64,000 bases of DNA from Takakia lepidozioides (Eukaryota > Streptophyta > Takakiopsida > Takakiales > Takakiaceae), in assembly GCA_030704615.1 (NCBI GenBank), contig CM060731.1, positions 77,666,756-77,730,755 on the forward strand. The letters are read 5' to 3'. Shown here piece by piece: positions 10,033-20,707 of this stretch. The position numbers were made by a program, and so were the translations under genes. Position 1 is the first letter of the stretch; each line of letters starts with the position of its first letter. The notes beneath the pieces were generated by a model. The model was not told the origin of the DNA and did not search any database. It saw only the letters and a program-made list of their open reading frames with translations.

Positions 10033-12768
10033 ATGCCTTTTTTTAGGATCATTTCCAGACATGGACTTTTGAAATTGGTCATTTATCGAATAGGAGGGCA
10101 AGGAGAAGCTGGTGGAAGTAATGTTGATATTTCTATGGAAAGACAAGATAGAAGTGTAGACATGGATGGAAATAGATTATTATGTTCATGCAGGTTTTGT
10201 GATGGAAAAAAGATTGTTGGTCGTTCAACATTCTATAAACATAGGGCACTTGATACCCTCAACAGAGTATTTATGGGAGTACGAGCAATTCTTCCATTGG
10301 ATAATGCAATTTCCGACCAAAACCATGACTTTATAGGTTTAGGGTTTTATGGTGGTGATCACATGGCGAATGTGGGAGATTTCAATGGGGTGATAGATAG
10401 TGGAATATTACCTCATGGACATGATGGAAGAGATTTTACAGGAAGTCCGCCTCTACATTTTAGAAATGAAGTTTCTGCAATCAAGACTAACTCTAAAACA
10501 TAGTATCTTTTTTCGTATTATTCAGATGCAAGCGGATTGGGATTTATACAGAGTTCCCATTGAACTCCAAGATCTTATGTTGAAGAGATTATTTGGGTCA
10601 CTGACAAGTACGAGTACCCGTGAAATACAGACAAATGATTACAGGAGCAAGTCATTGGGGGAACTACTTTGTCAAGTACCGGGTGACTGGAATGGAGATT
10701 TAGACAGCTTACAAATACCAACCTCCTTCAAACAACTTTCAGGTAAGGTCGAAATATTCTCAATTGGAGGTGTTTTATCAGCGGAACGACAAGTAAAGCT
10801 TCCTTAAGAAAAGATTGTGAAAATTGCTGTGAAAAATGTGTGATCTGTGGAAGAAAGAGGCAATATGCATTATCTTTTGATTACTCACCTTTCACTGCCC
10901 AGATTGCAGCATTGTGTCGAAGTAGAACCCATTGCCATGAATTTCTTACAACGTGGAGAATCAGAGACAAATGGTTAGGAATTACATTAGAAGAACAACC
11001 AGAAACTATCCAAGAACTTTGGGATGGAGCAAAAATGAGGGAGTGGCAAGATTTAAGGAATCCCTCTACTGAGTGGGAACTCCCACTTGTTTGCCCAAAT
11101 TTGCTCTGTGACAAAACATTTCGAGTGTTCCCTGCAAATTCTAAGTGTAAGGAAATGCTCGATGGGTGGGATTCCTAGAAAAATGAATATATATTTCCTT
11201 GTCCCGATTGTTCAACATTGGTGAAAGGGAAAAGAAAACTAATACAGGATGATCCAAGAAATATTGAACTGATGGCTCACCGGAACGGATTCCAAGCTGC
11301 AAAAATAACTGTGAATGATAGTTGGACAGTCGAAGTGGTGGTTATGAATGGTGGAAAACTATCCTCTTGGGACCTATCCCATTTTATTTATTCCCTACAG
11401 TGCCAAAAACTTAGTGAAACAGAAGAAAATAATAATATGTTGAGTCCTTTTTTGGATCCATTCATTAGGGAACTTCATACAGCTTTTGTGGATGGATTTG
11501 AAGTTGAGTATGGATACCCATCAAAGTTGATTTCTGGACACCTTCCACACTGTGAAGCAAGGGCTACAATTCGGTAATATTCTTCCCATATATTATTTGT
11601 CTTAAAGTTGAAGTAATTAAGTTTTGACATATAGTTAACTAGTTAAAAAAACCATGCTACTATTGAAATGGCCCATTTCAACTATTGAAATAATCATTAC
11701 AATAGTAAGATGGCTCATTTGAAAGATTAAAATGATATTTTATATATTTTTTAGTTTCCTTTTTAACTTGTGATGGTATACTAACTTTTGGGATCAATTT
11801 TTTGGGTACAGGATAAGGGCTTGTTTGATGCTTTTTACTAGTGATCACCCGGCGCAGTGTAAAGTTGGTGGCCTTGAGGATGGGGGCTATTCTGCTTGCA
11901 GGAGACATCAAATGGCTGAAAAAGTTAACACTAATACGAGGGGTATTGTTGGTGCCTCAGTTGAGTATACAAAAAACCGAAGGCAAGTAAGGTATCCACC
12001 ACCGAAAAGGACAATCGAGAATATGTGTGATTCCATGGTGGAATTTAAACAAGCTTCAAATACACTGGAGAAGCAAAATGCAAGTAAAAAAGGAGGAATT
12101 TCTGGACTCTCCATCCTTTGGCGTTTATATGATTTGTACGGATTTAATATTTCAACAGATTTGGTGTTTGATGCAATGCACACTTTGGCTCTATGTGTAC
12201 TGAAGAAGTATACGGAGTTGTTTGTTGGTACTGTTGCAAAAACACCGTCTGAAAGGGCAGAATTGGAGAATGCATTGAGTATAGCTACAATTGCTAGACC
12301 ACAAGATGACCACAATTTCCTACAACCCGTCTAGGATTTTGGAAGACAGAAGAATATCAAAATTTTGTTATGTGGTGTCTCCCATACATACTGGATCATA
12401 TGGGTATTACAAAATACTCAATCTTGGGTGGTTTGGGGTTGATCCTTATTGAAGTATGTCGATTTTTTTATACACATACTAGAGAAGCAGGTTGGACAAA
12501 ATAAAGTTTGCAGGTGGCACGTACACTTTTCAATGCTTGGCGTGTGAGATCGGAGGAGGGTTTCGGATCCAATTCATCCCCCATTGGAGCATGTGGCAGG
12601 TACTCTATTATGACCTATTAATTTAAAGTTATATTATAAATTGGATATACTTATTGTTTACTTGTCATATGTGGTGCAGGAAGTGGAGATATTTTGGATG
12701 ACGTTATAAGACATGGAAGTCATGATATTTACTGGTGTTATGCATTTGAACGTGAAGTAAAGCATTAT
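10033..12768 (+). pseudogene. tnp2/Plavaka-type DDE transposase remnant with introns
   Basis: The amino part has a CSCRFC cysteine cluster near 10190 followed by a YKHRALD helix typical of this class. Further clusters are CVICGRKR (about 10840), CPNLLC (about 11095) and CPDC (about 11205). The core shows IRACLMLFTSDHPAQCKVGG (about 11815-11875) and FDAMHTLALCVLKKY (about 12165-12210), like the RA-L...D-PA...G and D-MH signatures of tnp2 transposases. A clean intron (11574-11811, branch-like ACTAAC) joins the two. A second small exon at 12680-12768 (ending FEREVKHY) is bounded by GT and AG. Damage seen: a frame change between about 10450 and 10500, TAG at 11176-11178, and another frame change near 12334. 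Without a clear start or ends I cannot place element borders. Confidence 0.65.
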
Positions 12769-12989
12769 GTGAGTATTTCTACCAACCAGAAGTTAAATAA
12801 ATTTACGTATACCAAATTTCATGCTTGAACATGGTTTATCCATATTTTTACTCAACTACAAGAGGAAAAAGATGGTCTTTTTTCCAGAACAGAGGATAAC
12901 TGAAGTTTTTCATAAGGCTTTGGTACAACCTTTTAATTGGAGGCAACATGAAGTAGAGGTGGATTGTATGGAGTGACATACACAATGGT

Positions 12990-14024
12990 AGTTCCATCCC
13001 AAGAGAAAGCCAGAACGATATGGAATTTGCATTCAAGCGATGTTGATAATATGTAGCATCCCTGGCGTAGTATATCTTATTGTCTTGTGAAGCTTTTTGA
13101 TGTCTAGAGACTTAGTGGTATATAATCAAACCTTCCTGGTTTATGGCTACACTTATATGTACAGTCACACCTCACTTTTTTTTTTACCCCCACTCATCAT
13201 TCTAACTCATCTACACATATGATACAATGGAGTACTTGGGATAATACATAAATAGTGACATATAAGTTCTCACAAACAGAACAAATAACTAAAAGCAAAG
13301 TTCTCTAAGCTTGTGGAGAATAAAATAGAGGGTCTAGAATGAAAATTTTAGAATACAGAATAATGGAAATGGAACATAGCATAAAAGGGTAAACATGACA
13401 CCTCATAAGATCTTAGATCGATCTAAAAAGGAATGGGATGATGAAGGCCTACAACAATAGAGATGACAAACTATGATCACTGAGTGAAGCAGCTCGACGC
13501 TCCCGCCAGTGAAGCTCGCGCCACTCGAGGACTTAGGGAAGTTTCACGCACCAAAAATATCTCCAATTTCTACTCAGGTGACTACGTGGCTAAGTAACAA
13601 AATTTTATTGGTACACAGACAACTTTAGATTTTCCGCGAATGAGGGTTTGCCAAATCAACCTGTCTAATCAACTTTGGAGTATAATATAAAACTTTCTGG
13701 TTTATAAAATTATCTTTTATCATCTGAAAAAATGTTTCTGTATATAGGTTTTGTACTTCTTTGGTTGTCCCCTTGAAGAGACTTCATTCCCAAATATTCC
13801 CTACATCTCTATGGGAATAAGTTCTTCTACATATGTCTACATGGGAATACCCTGAAAATTCCCACCACTTCGAGCAGGGACTATACCACAAGCTCCTTCC
13901 GGACTAGCTCAATAAGCGCAAGAGGCATGAAAAAACTTGAGGCAATTCCACAGTACATTCAAGTTTTAGATTGAACCACCATGAATGCTCATGTGTCCAG
14001 CTGCATCAGAACCTGTAGAAATCT
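12990..14024. other. About 1 kb with no gene seen
   Basis: AT-rich DNA between the transposase remnant and the GC-rich stretch at 14.15 kb. No conserved domain, tRNA-like fold or repeat was noticed. Confidence 0.35.
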
Positions 14025-14532
14025 ATGCTTAGGTATGCTTCAAAATTTGACTTGAGCACTGGAGGCCTGATCAAATCTCAGGGTACTGGCCCATTCCCAT
14101 ATAAAGTTTACAAAACAAAAATTATTGCCTCTCATTTTACAATATTTGCGACGTTATGGCGCACGCGCGGCCTGAGCGGTGGGCCCCGCGCACGGTCGCC
14201 CGGCTCCCCCGCGCGACCCCCCCCCGCCCGCCGCCCCGCGCGGTCCCCAAGTCGCGCCCGCTACCCCTGCGGCTGCAACAGCCGCGACCCACCAGCCATG
14301 CCCGCGACCCCAGTCCGGTCCGCTGTGCCAGTCCCCTCACGTCCACCCTGTCAGTCTGCCCGCCAGTCCGCTGCCCATGAGTTTGTCCTCGCCAGTCTGC
14401 CGGATAGCCAGTTGTTAGAGGGCTGCTTGGGACTTAGACGCTTTTACGGGTTCTGTGGGGTACCCTTAATTTTTGCGCAGATTGAGACCAACAGGAGCCT
14501 TAGGGGTGGCAGCAGCAGGCTTTAGGGGGGTT

Positions 14533-14638
14533 ACACAGCCCGACACAGCTTCACACAGCCCGACACAGCTCCACACAGCCTGACACAGCTTCGCACAGCC
14601 AGTCACAGCTCGGCACAACTTGACACAGCCTGTCACAG
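14533..14638 (+). repeat. Short tandem repeat, about 20-bp unit
   Basis: About five copies of a unit like CACAGCCCGACACAGCTTCA follow one another with growing divergence. The repeat sits at the right edge of a GC-rich block (14150-14520), in the region where the 5' LTR of the following retroelement should lie. Confidence 0.7.
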
Positions 14639-14649
14639 TACATGGGGAA

Positions 14650-15253
14650 CATTTATCATTGACAGGGAACGACTGTGAGGGAACGACATCTGCAGAGGGA
14701 ATGTGTTACTTCAGGGGTGACGGTTAGTTAGTTAGTTAGGTGGTTAGAACAGCTTGTGGGTAGATTAGGAGAGCGGCAACGGGAAAGGGATCACTTCTGG
14801 AAGAGGGCAAGAAACGTAACAGAGAGCGGAAAACAGTGAAGAGGAGATGATGACTTGAATGAGGCTTAGATCATGCAAGCTGTAGAATTATACAGTAGGA
14901 TAGAATAGAGACACCATGGCATAGGCATGATACATGATTAATCTTAATCCGATACTGAATCGATACAAACATACTGTGTAGAGAGACACGAGAGAAGCTG
15001 TGGAATGAATGCATGATTAACTGGAACTTAGTAGATACTGAAGCAATCTGATGCTTCAGTATACACGGTAAGGTAAATTGATAACATGAAGGCAAGAATG
15101 AATACAAATAGGAAGCACAACCATGATTCACTAGCTGCAGGTCATGACTGATTGTTCTGAGCGGGCTGAGTGCTTAGAGATATCCAACTCTTCTATCTTG
15201 GAGTTTCCACCTCGGATAGCGAAGGGATGGGTGAGTAAAAGCCGCTCAACATT
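14650..15253 (+). mobile_element. Probable 5' LTR region of a Ty3-type element (left border not resolved)
   Basis: A primer-binding-like site starts at 15254, so the DNA directly upstream should be LTR. The stretch before it ends with CTCAACATT and carries no coding signal. No second LTR copy is present to compare with, because the element is truncated at its 3' side. The left border is an estimate. Confidence 0.35.
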
Positions 15254-15271
15254 TGGCGACCATACTGGGGA
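15254..15271 (+). promoter_or_regulatory. Likely tRNA primer-binding site
   Basis: TGGCGACCATACTGGGGA starts with TGG, the complement of a tRNA CCA end. Its TGGCG...GGGGA form resembles primer-binding sites of plant Ty3 elements. It lies just upstream of the first open frame of the element. Confidence 0.55.
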
Positions 15272-15292
15272 ACTGGGTCATGGCAACCAGAT

Positions 15293-16632
15293 GTGACAGG
15301 CATCTGGTGGGATCATGGTGGTTGGAGAATTAAAGAATTTGATGTGAATCAAATTCCCTGTGAAACTGAGAAGGAAAGATTGTCCAAACAATTCTTTCAG
15401 TGGTTCTTGGAATTGCAAGATGGTTGTAAAGAAAACATTCTTAAGAGAGTGCATGATGCTGACCCTGAGTGGGGTCTGGAGAAAGGAGTGATAAAGATTT
15501 ATCAGGTGGCCTGTAGAGGAAGAGCACGTTGGTTACCAACACTGGTTTATGTGATAGCATTGCTATCCATTAAGCGAGTAGAGTTTGAAGGCTAGGAGGA
15601 AAGGAAGGTGAATGTTTATACTCATATGCATGAGGAGCTTGTTCTGGTAAAGAATTGGATTCCAAAGGATATTCTGTGGATCAAACTCACACCAAGAACA
15701 GCTTTCCAGACTTGTTTGCCATATGGTTATATAGTAACGGAGACTTCTAGTATAGCCAAGGGTGCATTGAAGCTTGAAAGAAACCCAGGCATATACGAGA
15801 GATACTACAGAAGAGAGTTTTGGTTATTGCCACATTAAAGAAATGAAAGACATGGGACATGAGTGATGAAAGAGAAGCTAGACTCCAGAGATATTCAGCA
15901 AAAGAGAAAGTTATCTGAAAGCTAATTATCCATATCTTTGGGAGAGAGGAATAGACATAGGGGAATCATCTGGACCTCTCACACCATTAAGATCAGAGAG
16001 TACATCACCCATACCGGAAGAACTAGAGTTGGATGCCACTCCTTCTTTTTCTTTGCAAGAAAGATTAAGAGAATTGGTACAGGAAGAAGATCAACCACGA
16101 GGTGAAAGATCTGAGGTACATCCCTGGATAAAAGATTTGACAGAAATCTTTGATAAGAGTTGGCATGGAACACCAAAACCAGGAACTCCAGTTTCTGAGA
16201 CGGAAGACGAAGAAGGAGGAGAGGATGTGGCAGAGCCAACGGAGAGTTCTGACTCTCCAACACCATTGCAATTGAGTTACATGAGTGAAGAAGAAGAAAC
16301 TTGGGCAGAACTTGGAAGATGAAAACAGAGAGAAGAAATTGGAAGAGGAAGAGTATAAAGAAGTAGACCCAACAGCTGAGGTTGAGACTACAACCAGGAC
16401 ATCCCAACCCGTTGGACCTGGATCAAGTGGAGCACTTGGATCACAGGCCAACGAAGGTGTCAGTTCAGGGGGATCAGGCGGGCAGCCTGAATCTGGCTCT
16501 GGGGGGACAGGGAGTGTGGGAAGTAGTGCAACTGGAGCTGGGAATACTGTGAATATAGTGGGGCCAGTAGCAGGGAGTGCTCAGGGGCCAGCACTTGGTG
16601 GAAGTACCACCACAACTACAACAGGTCCTTAA
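15293..16632 (+). CDS. Retroelement leader open frames before gag
   Basis: Four frames follow one another: 15293-15595, 15608-15838, 16029-16322 and 16285-16632. The first encodes a tryptophan-rich stretch with an ELQDGCKENILKRV helix. The third is acidic and serine-rich, and the fourth is low-complexity glycine/serine/threonine. They lie between the primer site and gag and are probably one ancestral leader or gag amino region, now interrupted. I recognise no enzyme. Confidence 0.4.
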
Positions 16633-16882
16633 GGACCAGCACCAGCAAGGGGGCCAGCAGGTCTGATGTTGGGCTAGATCTTCCAAGAGAAAACCCACAG
16701 CAAGATTTCCAAATATGCCATAAAGATGGAGCCTGCAAAGAAGCCCAAACCGGGCAAGAAGTCCATCTAGGTGGCCCATTGAGGACATTGAACAAAGTGA
16801 GAGCAGAATTGCCAAAAGAAGGACGCTGCTAGGGGGAGTAAAAATCCTACATCAACTGCCAGGGCAGGAGGTAGGGCCACAG

Positions 16883-17446
16883 ATGGCGTTACAACCAACA
16901 CGGGCAAAACCACCTTTTCCAATATATTCAGGAAAAGGGGATCCTGATGTACACATTAGCCAATTTGAGCACATGTGTATTGTGAACAATGAGAATGGCG
17001 ATGATGCCAAGATGAGACTGTTTCCTTGTTCACTTATAAAGAAAGCAAGTGAATGGTATGCTAGATTCCCTGATAATCATTTCCTAACCTGGAATGGCTT
17101 CAATACAACATTCCGAAATAGGTTTAGGAGAAGTAAAACTGAGGATGAAGTGTATGGAAGTTTACAACAGTTAAAGCAAAAGAAGCATGAAACTGTTGAG
17201 GAGTATATGGAAAAGATGGAATTGATGATGAAAAAGCTGGCTGCTGTACTAGCACCAGGTTTACAGAAGACTTGGTTTGTGAGTGGACTAAGACCAGAGT
17301 TGCAAAAGAAAGTGGATATGTTACCCCATAATACAGTGGAGGAGGCATTTGAAACAACGAACAAAATTGAGCAATTGGGAATGCTCAGGAGAGAGAAAAT
17401 GGATGATGAGGACTCTGAGGATGAGTCAGATGAGGAAGAAGAGTAA
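16883..17446 (+). CDS. Ty3-type retrotransposon Gag
   Basis: The 187-residue product has the plant retrotransposon gag core: FPIYSGKGDPDVHISQFE, then LFPCSLIKKASEWYARFP, then TWNGFNTTFRNRFR, then a glutamine/lysine-rich helix. It ends in an acidic tail. The nucleocapsid zinc knuckles lie in the next frame (+1), which overlaps the gag end by about 98 bases. Either a frameshift mutation or a programmed +1 shift separates them; the sequence alone does not decide. Confidence 0.8.
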   Translation: MALQPTRAKPPFPIYSGKGDPDVHISQFEHMCIVNNENGDDAKMRLFPCSLIKKASEWYARFPDNHFLTWNGFNTTFRNRFRRSKTEDEVYGSLQQLKQKKHETVEEYMEKMELMMKKLAAVLAPGLQKTWFVSGLRPELQKKVDMLPHNTVEEAFETTNKIEQLGMLRREKMDDEDSEDESDEEEE

Positions 17447-19937
17447 GAGGAAGGAAAAGTTGAAGAGGGATAACTATGAGAAAAAATTAGAAGAAATCTT
17501 GAAGAAGTATGTCACAGAGGCTGCAACACATTGGAGGAAGGGTGTTTGGTGTGCAAAGTGCCAGAATGAAGGCCATACCACCACTGAATGCCACATGAAG
17601 GAGAAACACTGTACTATCTGTAAAATGGATAACCATTCTACTGAGAATTGTTACTACAACAGAAGGACAACAGCAAGAGAACCTAGGCAAGTAAGGGTGC
17701 ATCAAGTGCAGCCCCAGCCAAGAAGAAACAGTGATCAGGACCACTATGGTAGGTCTGGTGGTTATAACAATGGCATGGAAGGGAGAGGTAATTCAAGAGG
17801 GAATTACAAAGGAAATTCCAGAGGCAACTATCAGGGTAATCTAAGGGGGAATTACCAGCCAAGGAATCAAGATTACAGAAACAATCCCAGAGGGCGAGGA
17901 CCTAATGGGGAAGAATTGTGTTACTATTGTAATCAGGCAGGACATCGCAAGGCAGCTTGTCCATTCTGGATCAGACACCAGAATGAGATGAGAGCTCCTA
18001 TGAATGAGGGGCCAGTGGTGGCAGCTCACATGGTTAGGCCATGTGTTGTACCAGAAGTAAGTACAATGATAGTAACGAGAAGCAAAGCCAAACTAATACC
18101 TCCAGTAGATGATGAAGGTGATGATAATGAAGATGGCAGTGATGTACCTGAAGATGATGAGGCTTGGAGAGATGAGAAGGAACTGCACAAGGAAGTGGCA
18201 GATACCATAAGGGAAATGCAAAAGAGTACTGATATTCCTATGGCAGATTCCTCTGATTCTGCGAGAGAAGAGGAAGTGAGTGAGGATGAAGGGAAGAAAG
18301 AAGCTGCAGAAATGCAAAGTAATGAAGGGACTTTGGCTGAAGTAATATGCCAGTCCAAAGCGGAGATTACCATTGGACAACTATTGGCTGTGGCACCTTA
18401 TTGTAGACACAGGCTGTATCAAGCAATCAATCGAATTGCCCATGTGACAGGGAACACAGACCTGAACAGCAAGGTGACTAGTTATAATGTGAAGCCGGAA
18501 GGGCGAGAAACAGTCATGGACTTTGATGATTCTATGCCAGTAATCCAATTGAGAATTGGAAGCACAGAACTAACTGATGTACTGATAGATGGAGGCTCTG
18601 GAGTGAATATCATGACAGACCAATTAAGGCAGAAGCTTGGTCTAAGTAACATGAAACCAGCCCCATTTACAGTAACAATGGCAGATCAAAGAAGTGTACA
18701 GCCATTGGGATTGATAAGAGGAGTTAAGATACAGATTCAAAAGATGATCTTTAAGATCACAGTAACTGTGTTGAAAATGGATGAAGTCATGGAAGCTTAC
18801 TCCTTATTGCTGGGTCGACCGTGGCTGAAACAAGCCAGGGTATTCTATGACTGGAATTCCCAGTTACTAACTGTGCATGATGGGATGCACAAGATACAAA
18901 TCACCACTAAGAAATCTAGTAGATTACCTGCTACGAGAAGACCTCGAGGGGTCAGGGAGTATGACTGGAGGAGAGGACTTGATGAGGAGCAGGAAGCTAC
19001 CCTGTTTGTTGCACACCCAGAGTGGGAGCAAGTCGCAGAGATGCAACTGGAAGGCCTAAGTTGTTTAAAATGTATCTGCTGTGGTGTAGTGACAGTAACA
19101 CCAATTGAGGGTGAAACAAGCAGTTACCCACCACATTTCTATGAAGAAAGAGAGGGAGAAATGGAAATCCTAGAGGAACCAGCCACTGTGAGTTTACAGG
19201 ATGAAGTGGTGACTGGTTGGACAATCACAGCTGATGAGCAGGTGAGAGAAGTGAATGTGGGAACTGAAGGGGAACCGAGGATGGTGAAGGATTTGGAGCC
19301 AGAATTCTTTGAGGAAGCTAAGAGTCTGTTCATCAAATACAAAGATGTATTTGCTTGGAGCTATGAGGATCTGAAATGGATACCACCAGAGATCTGTCAG
19401 CATACGATTGAACTGGAACCAGGGTCAGTACCAATCAAACAGGCAAGGTACAGAATGAATCCCAACTATGCACAGAAGGTTGGAGAAGAGATCAAGAAGT
19501 TGGCTGAGGCTAAGTTTATATACCCGATAGAGTATAAAACTTGGTTGTCACCCATTGTGATAGTTCCCAAGAAGAATGGTAAACTGAGAGTTTGTGTGAA
19601 CTATAAGAAGTTGAATGCTTGTACGAAGAAAGATCATTTCCCTTTGCCATTCACAGAAGCGGTATTGGACACTGTGGCAGGCCATGAGATGTACTCATTT
19701 ATGGATGGCTTCAGTGGTTATAATCAAGTGCAAGTGGCAAAAGAAGACCAGGGAAAGACAACTTTCATCACAGACTGGGGTGCTTATGCATACAAAGTCA
19801 TGCCTTTTGGACTTTGTAATGCACCAGCAACCTTTCAGAGAGTGATAAGTGAATTTTTTCATGAGTATCTGGATGATTTCATGCAGGTGTTCTTGTGTCG
19901 CGCACCTCACTTCGGTAAACTCCCCTTCAAGTCATAG
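17349..19937 (+). CDS. Truncated Ty3-type Pol (zinc knuckles, protease, partial reverse transcriptase)
   Basis: Three zinc knuckles come first: CAKCQNEGHTTTEC near 17555, CTICKMDNHSTENC near 17610 and CYYCNQAGHRKAAC near 17920. The protease motif is LIDGGSGVNIM near 18585, with DGG replacing the usual DTG. Reverse transcriptase begins near 19430, with LSPIVIVPKKNG, RVCVNYKKLN, DGFSGYNQV and MPFGLCNAPATF. The retroelement frame stops making sense just after HEYLDDFMQVFL (about 19886); the polymerase thumb, RNase H and integrase are missing. The style resembles Tat/Athila-like, non-chromoviral elements. The last 17 codons (to 19937) are unrelated sequence. Confidence 0.85.
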   Translation: MKQRTKLSNWECSGERKWMMRTLRMSQMRKKSKRKEKLKRDNYEKKLEEILKKYVTEAATHWRKGVWCAKCQNEGHTTTECHMKEKHCTICKMDNHSTENCYYNRRTTAREPRQVRVHQVQPQPRRNSDQDHYGRSGGYNNGMEGRGNSRGNYKGNSRGNYQGNLRGNYQPRNQDYRNNPRGRGPNGEELCYYCNQAGHRKAACPFWIRHQNEMRAPMNEGPVVAAHMVRPCVVPEVSTMIVTRSKAKLIPPVDDEGDDNEDGSDVPEDDEAWRDEKELHKEVADTIREMQKSTDIPMADSSDSAREEEVSEDEGKKEAAEMQSNEGTLAEVICQSKAEITIGQLLAVAPYCRHRLYQAINRIAHVTGNTDLNSKVTSYNVKPEGRETVMDFDDSMPVIQLRIGSTELTDVLIDGGSGVNIMTDQLRQKLGLSNMKPAPFTVTMADQRSVQPLGLIRGVKIQIQKMIFKITVTVLKMDEVMEAYSLLLGRPWLKQARVFYDWNSQLLTVHDGMHKIQITTKKSSRLPATRRPRGVREYDWRRGLDEEQEATLFVAHPEWEQVAEMQLEGLSCLKCICCGVVTVTPIEGETSSYPPHFYEEREGEMEILEEPATVSLQDEVVTGWTITADEQVREVNVGTEGEPRMVKDLEPEFFEEAKSLFIKYKDVFAWSYEDLKWIPPEICQHTIELEPGSVPIKQARYRMNPNYAQKVGEEIKKLAEAKFIYPIEYKTWLSPIVIVPKKNGKLRVCVNYKKLNACTKKDHFPLPFTEAVLDTVAGHEMYSFMDGFSGYNQVQVAKEDQGKTTFITDWGAYAYKVMPFGLCNAPATFQRVISEFFHEYLDDFMQVFLCRAPHFGKLPFKS

Positions 19938-20383
19938 TTACTCGCTTTGATGCGCGCGCCTGACTCCCAACCTGGCCGCCAGGCCAACTTGGAGCTTCGG
20001 CTGCTCACCGAGACATAACGGTCCCCCTTCGCTTCCCTCTAAAACCCTCCACCTAATTGGGACTAGGAGAATTCCCTTTGGTAGATGGCAGTCCGGAACA
20101 GCTCCCCACTCTTTGGTCGCTTTCCGGCTCGCTCGCTTACTCACTAGTTTTTGGTCACCAACGGGCTTGCACCGTTCTCGGGGTTACTACTCCATATATA
20201 TACTTCTGTAGCTGTCCGCGGGGGTTTCACAACCAGCCATGCCATTTTATGGCGAACCACCACGAAGACCCTCGATTCCCGGTGGTGAGTCGCGGTGAGT
20301 CTTGGCCCGCTCACCACGGCCCCTATGGACCGTGATGAGTCCCAAGACTCCCCACGACTCCCACCACGAGGTCTCCGCCCCCA
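19887..20383. other. Non-coding segment between two retroelement fragments
   Basis: GC-rich DNA unrelated to the Pol on its left begins at about 19887. It has a TATA-like CATATATATAC at 20191-20201 and a long imperfect inverted repeat (20281-20366). It could be an LTR piece of another element, but no partner copy is visible here. Confidence 0.4.
20281..20366. repeat. Imperfect inverted repeat with arms of about 25 bp
   Basis: The left arm, GGTGGTGAGTCGCGGTGAGT plus CTTGG (20281-20305), pairs with the right arm, CCAAGACTCCCCACGACTCC plus CACC (20342-20365), with a few mismatches and a loop near 36 bases. A smaller CACGG/CCGTG pair lies inside the loop. It ends just before the chromodomain fragment. 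Confidence 0.6.
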
Positions 20384-20707
20384 TTGGAGCTGCCGGCAAA
20401 CAGCAAGGTGCACCCAGTATTCCATGTCTCTCTTTTGAAACCTTACTTCAAAGATGAAGCGCGTCCGAATCGGCATCAAGTGTTGCGTCCGCCACCTATG
20501 CTGTTGGATCATGAAAATGAACCTGAGTACGAGGTGGAGGCAATACTTAAGTCGAGGAGGTTCAGGAACCGAGAAACGGAGTATCTCGTCAAATGGAAGG
20601 GCTATCATCATGTGGAGGCATCTTGGGTGCGTGCCTCAGAAATGGGAAACGCATCCGAGGCGGTTGCAGCTTTCGAAGGGCGACCTCAAAAGCGGAAGAA
20701 GCGTTGA
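20384..20707 (+). pseudogene. Chromovirus integrase tail with chromodomain, detached
   Basis: The frame opens with LELPANSKVHPVFHVSLLKP, the end of a Ty3 integrase, followed by a chromodomain (EYEVEAILKSRRFR, EYLVKWKGYHHVEASWV) and a basic tail ending at 20707. No integrase core precedes it on this strand. The minus-strand chromovirus at 21838-25258 stops just before the matching point, so this fragment is probably its missing end. Chromodomains target chromovirus insertion to particular chromatin. Confidence 0.8.

Noticed and set aside
14025-14525. 166-codon frame over GC-rich DNA
   Set aside because: Proline/arginine-rich translation in three frames over a GC block; composition explains it and no domain is visible.
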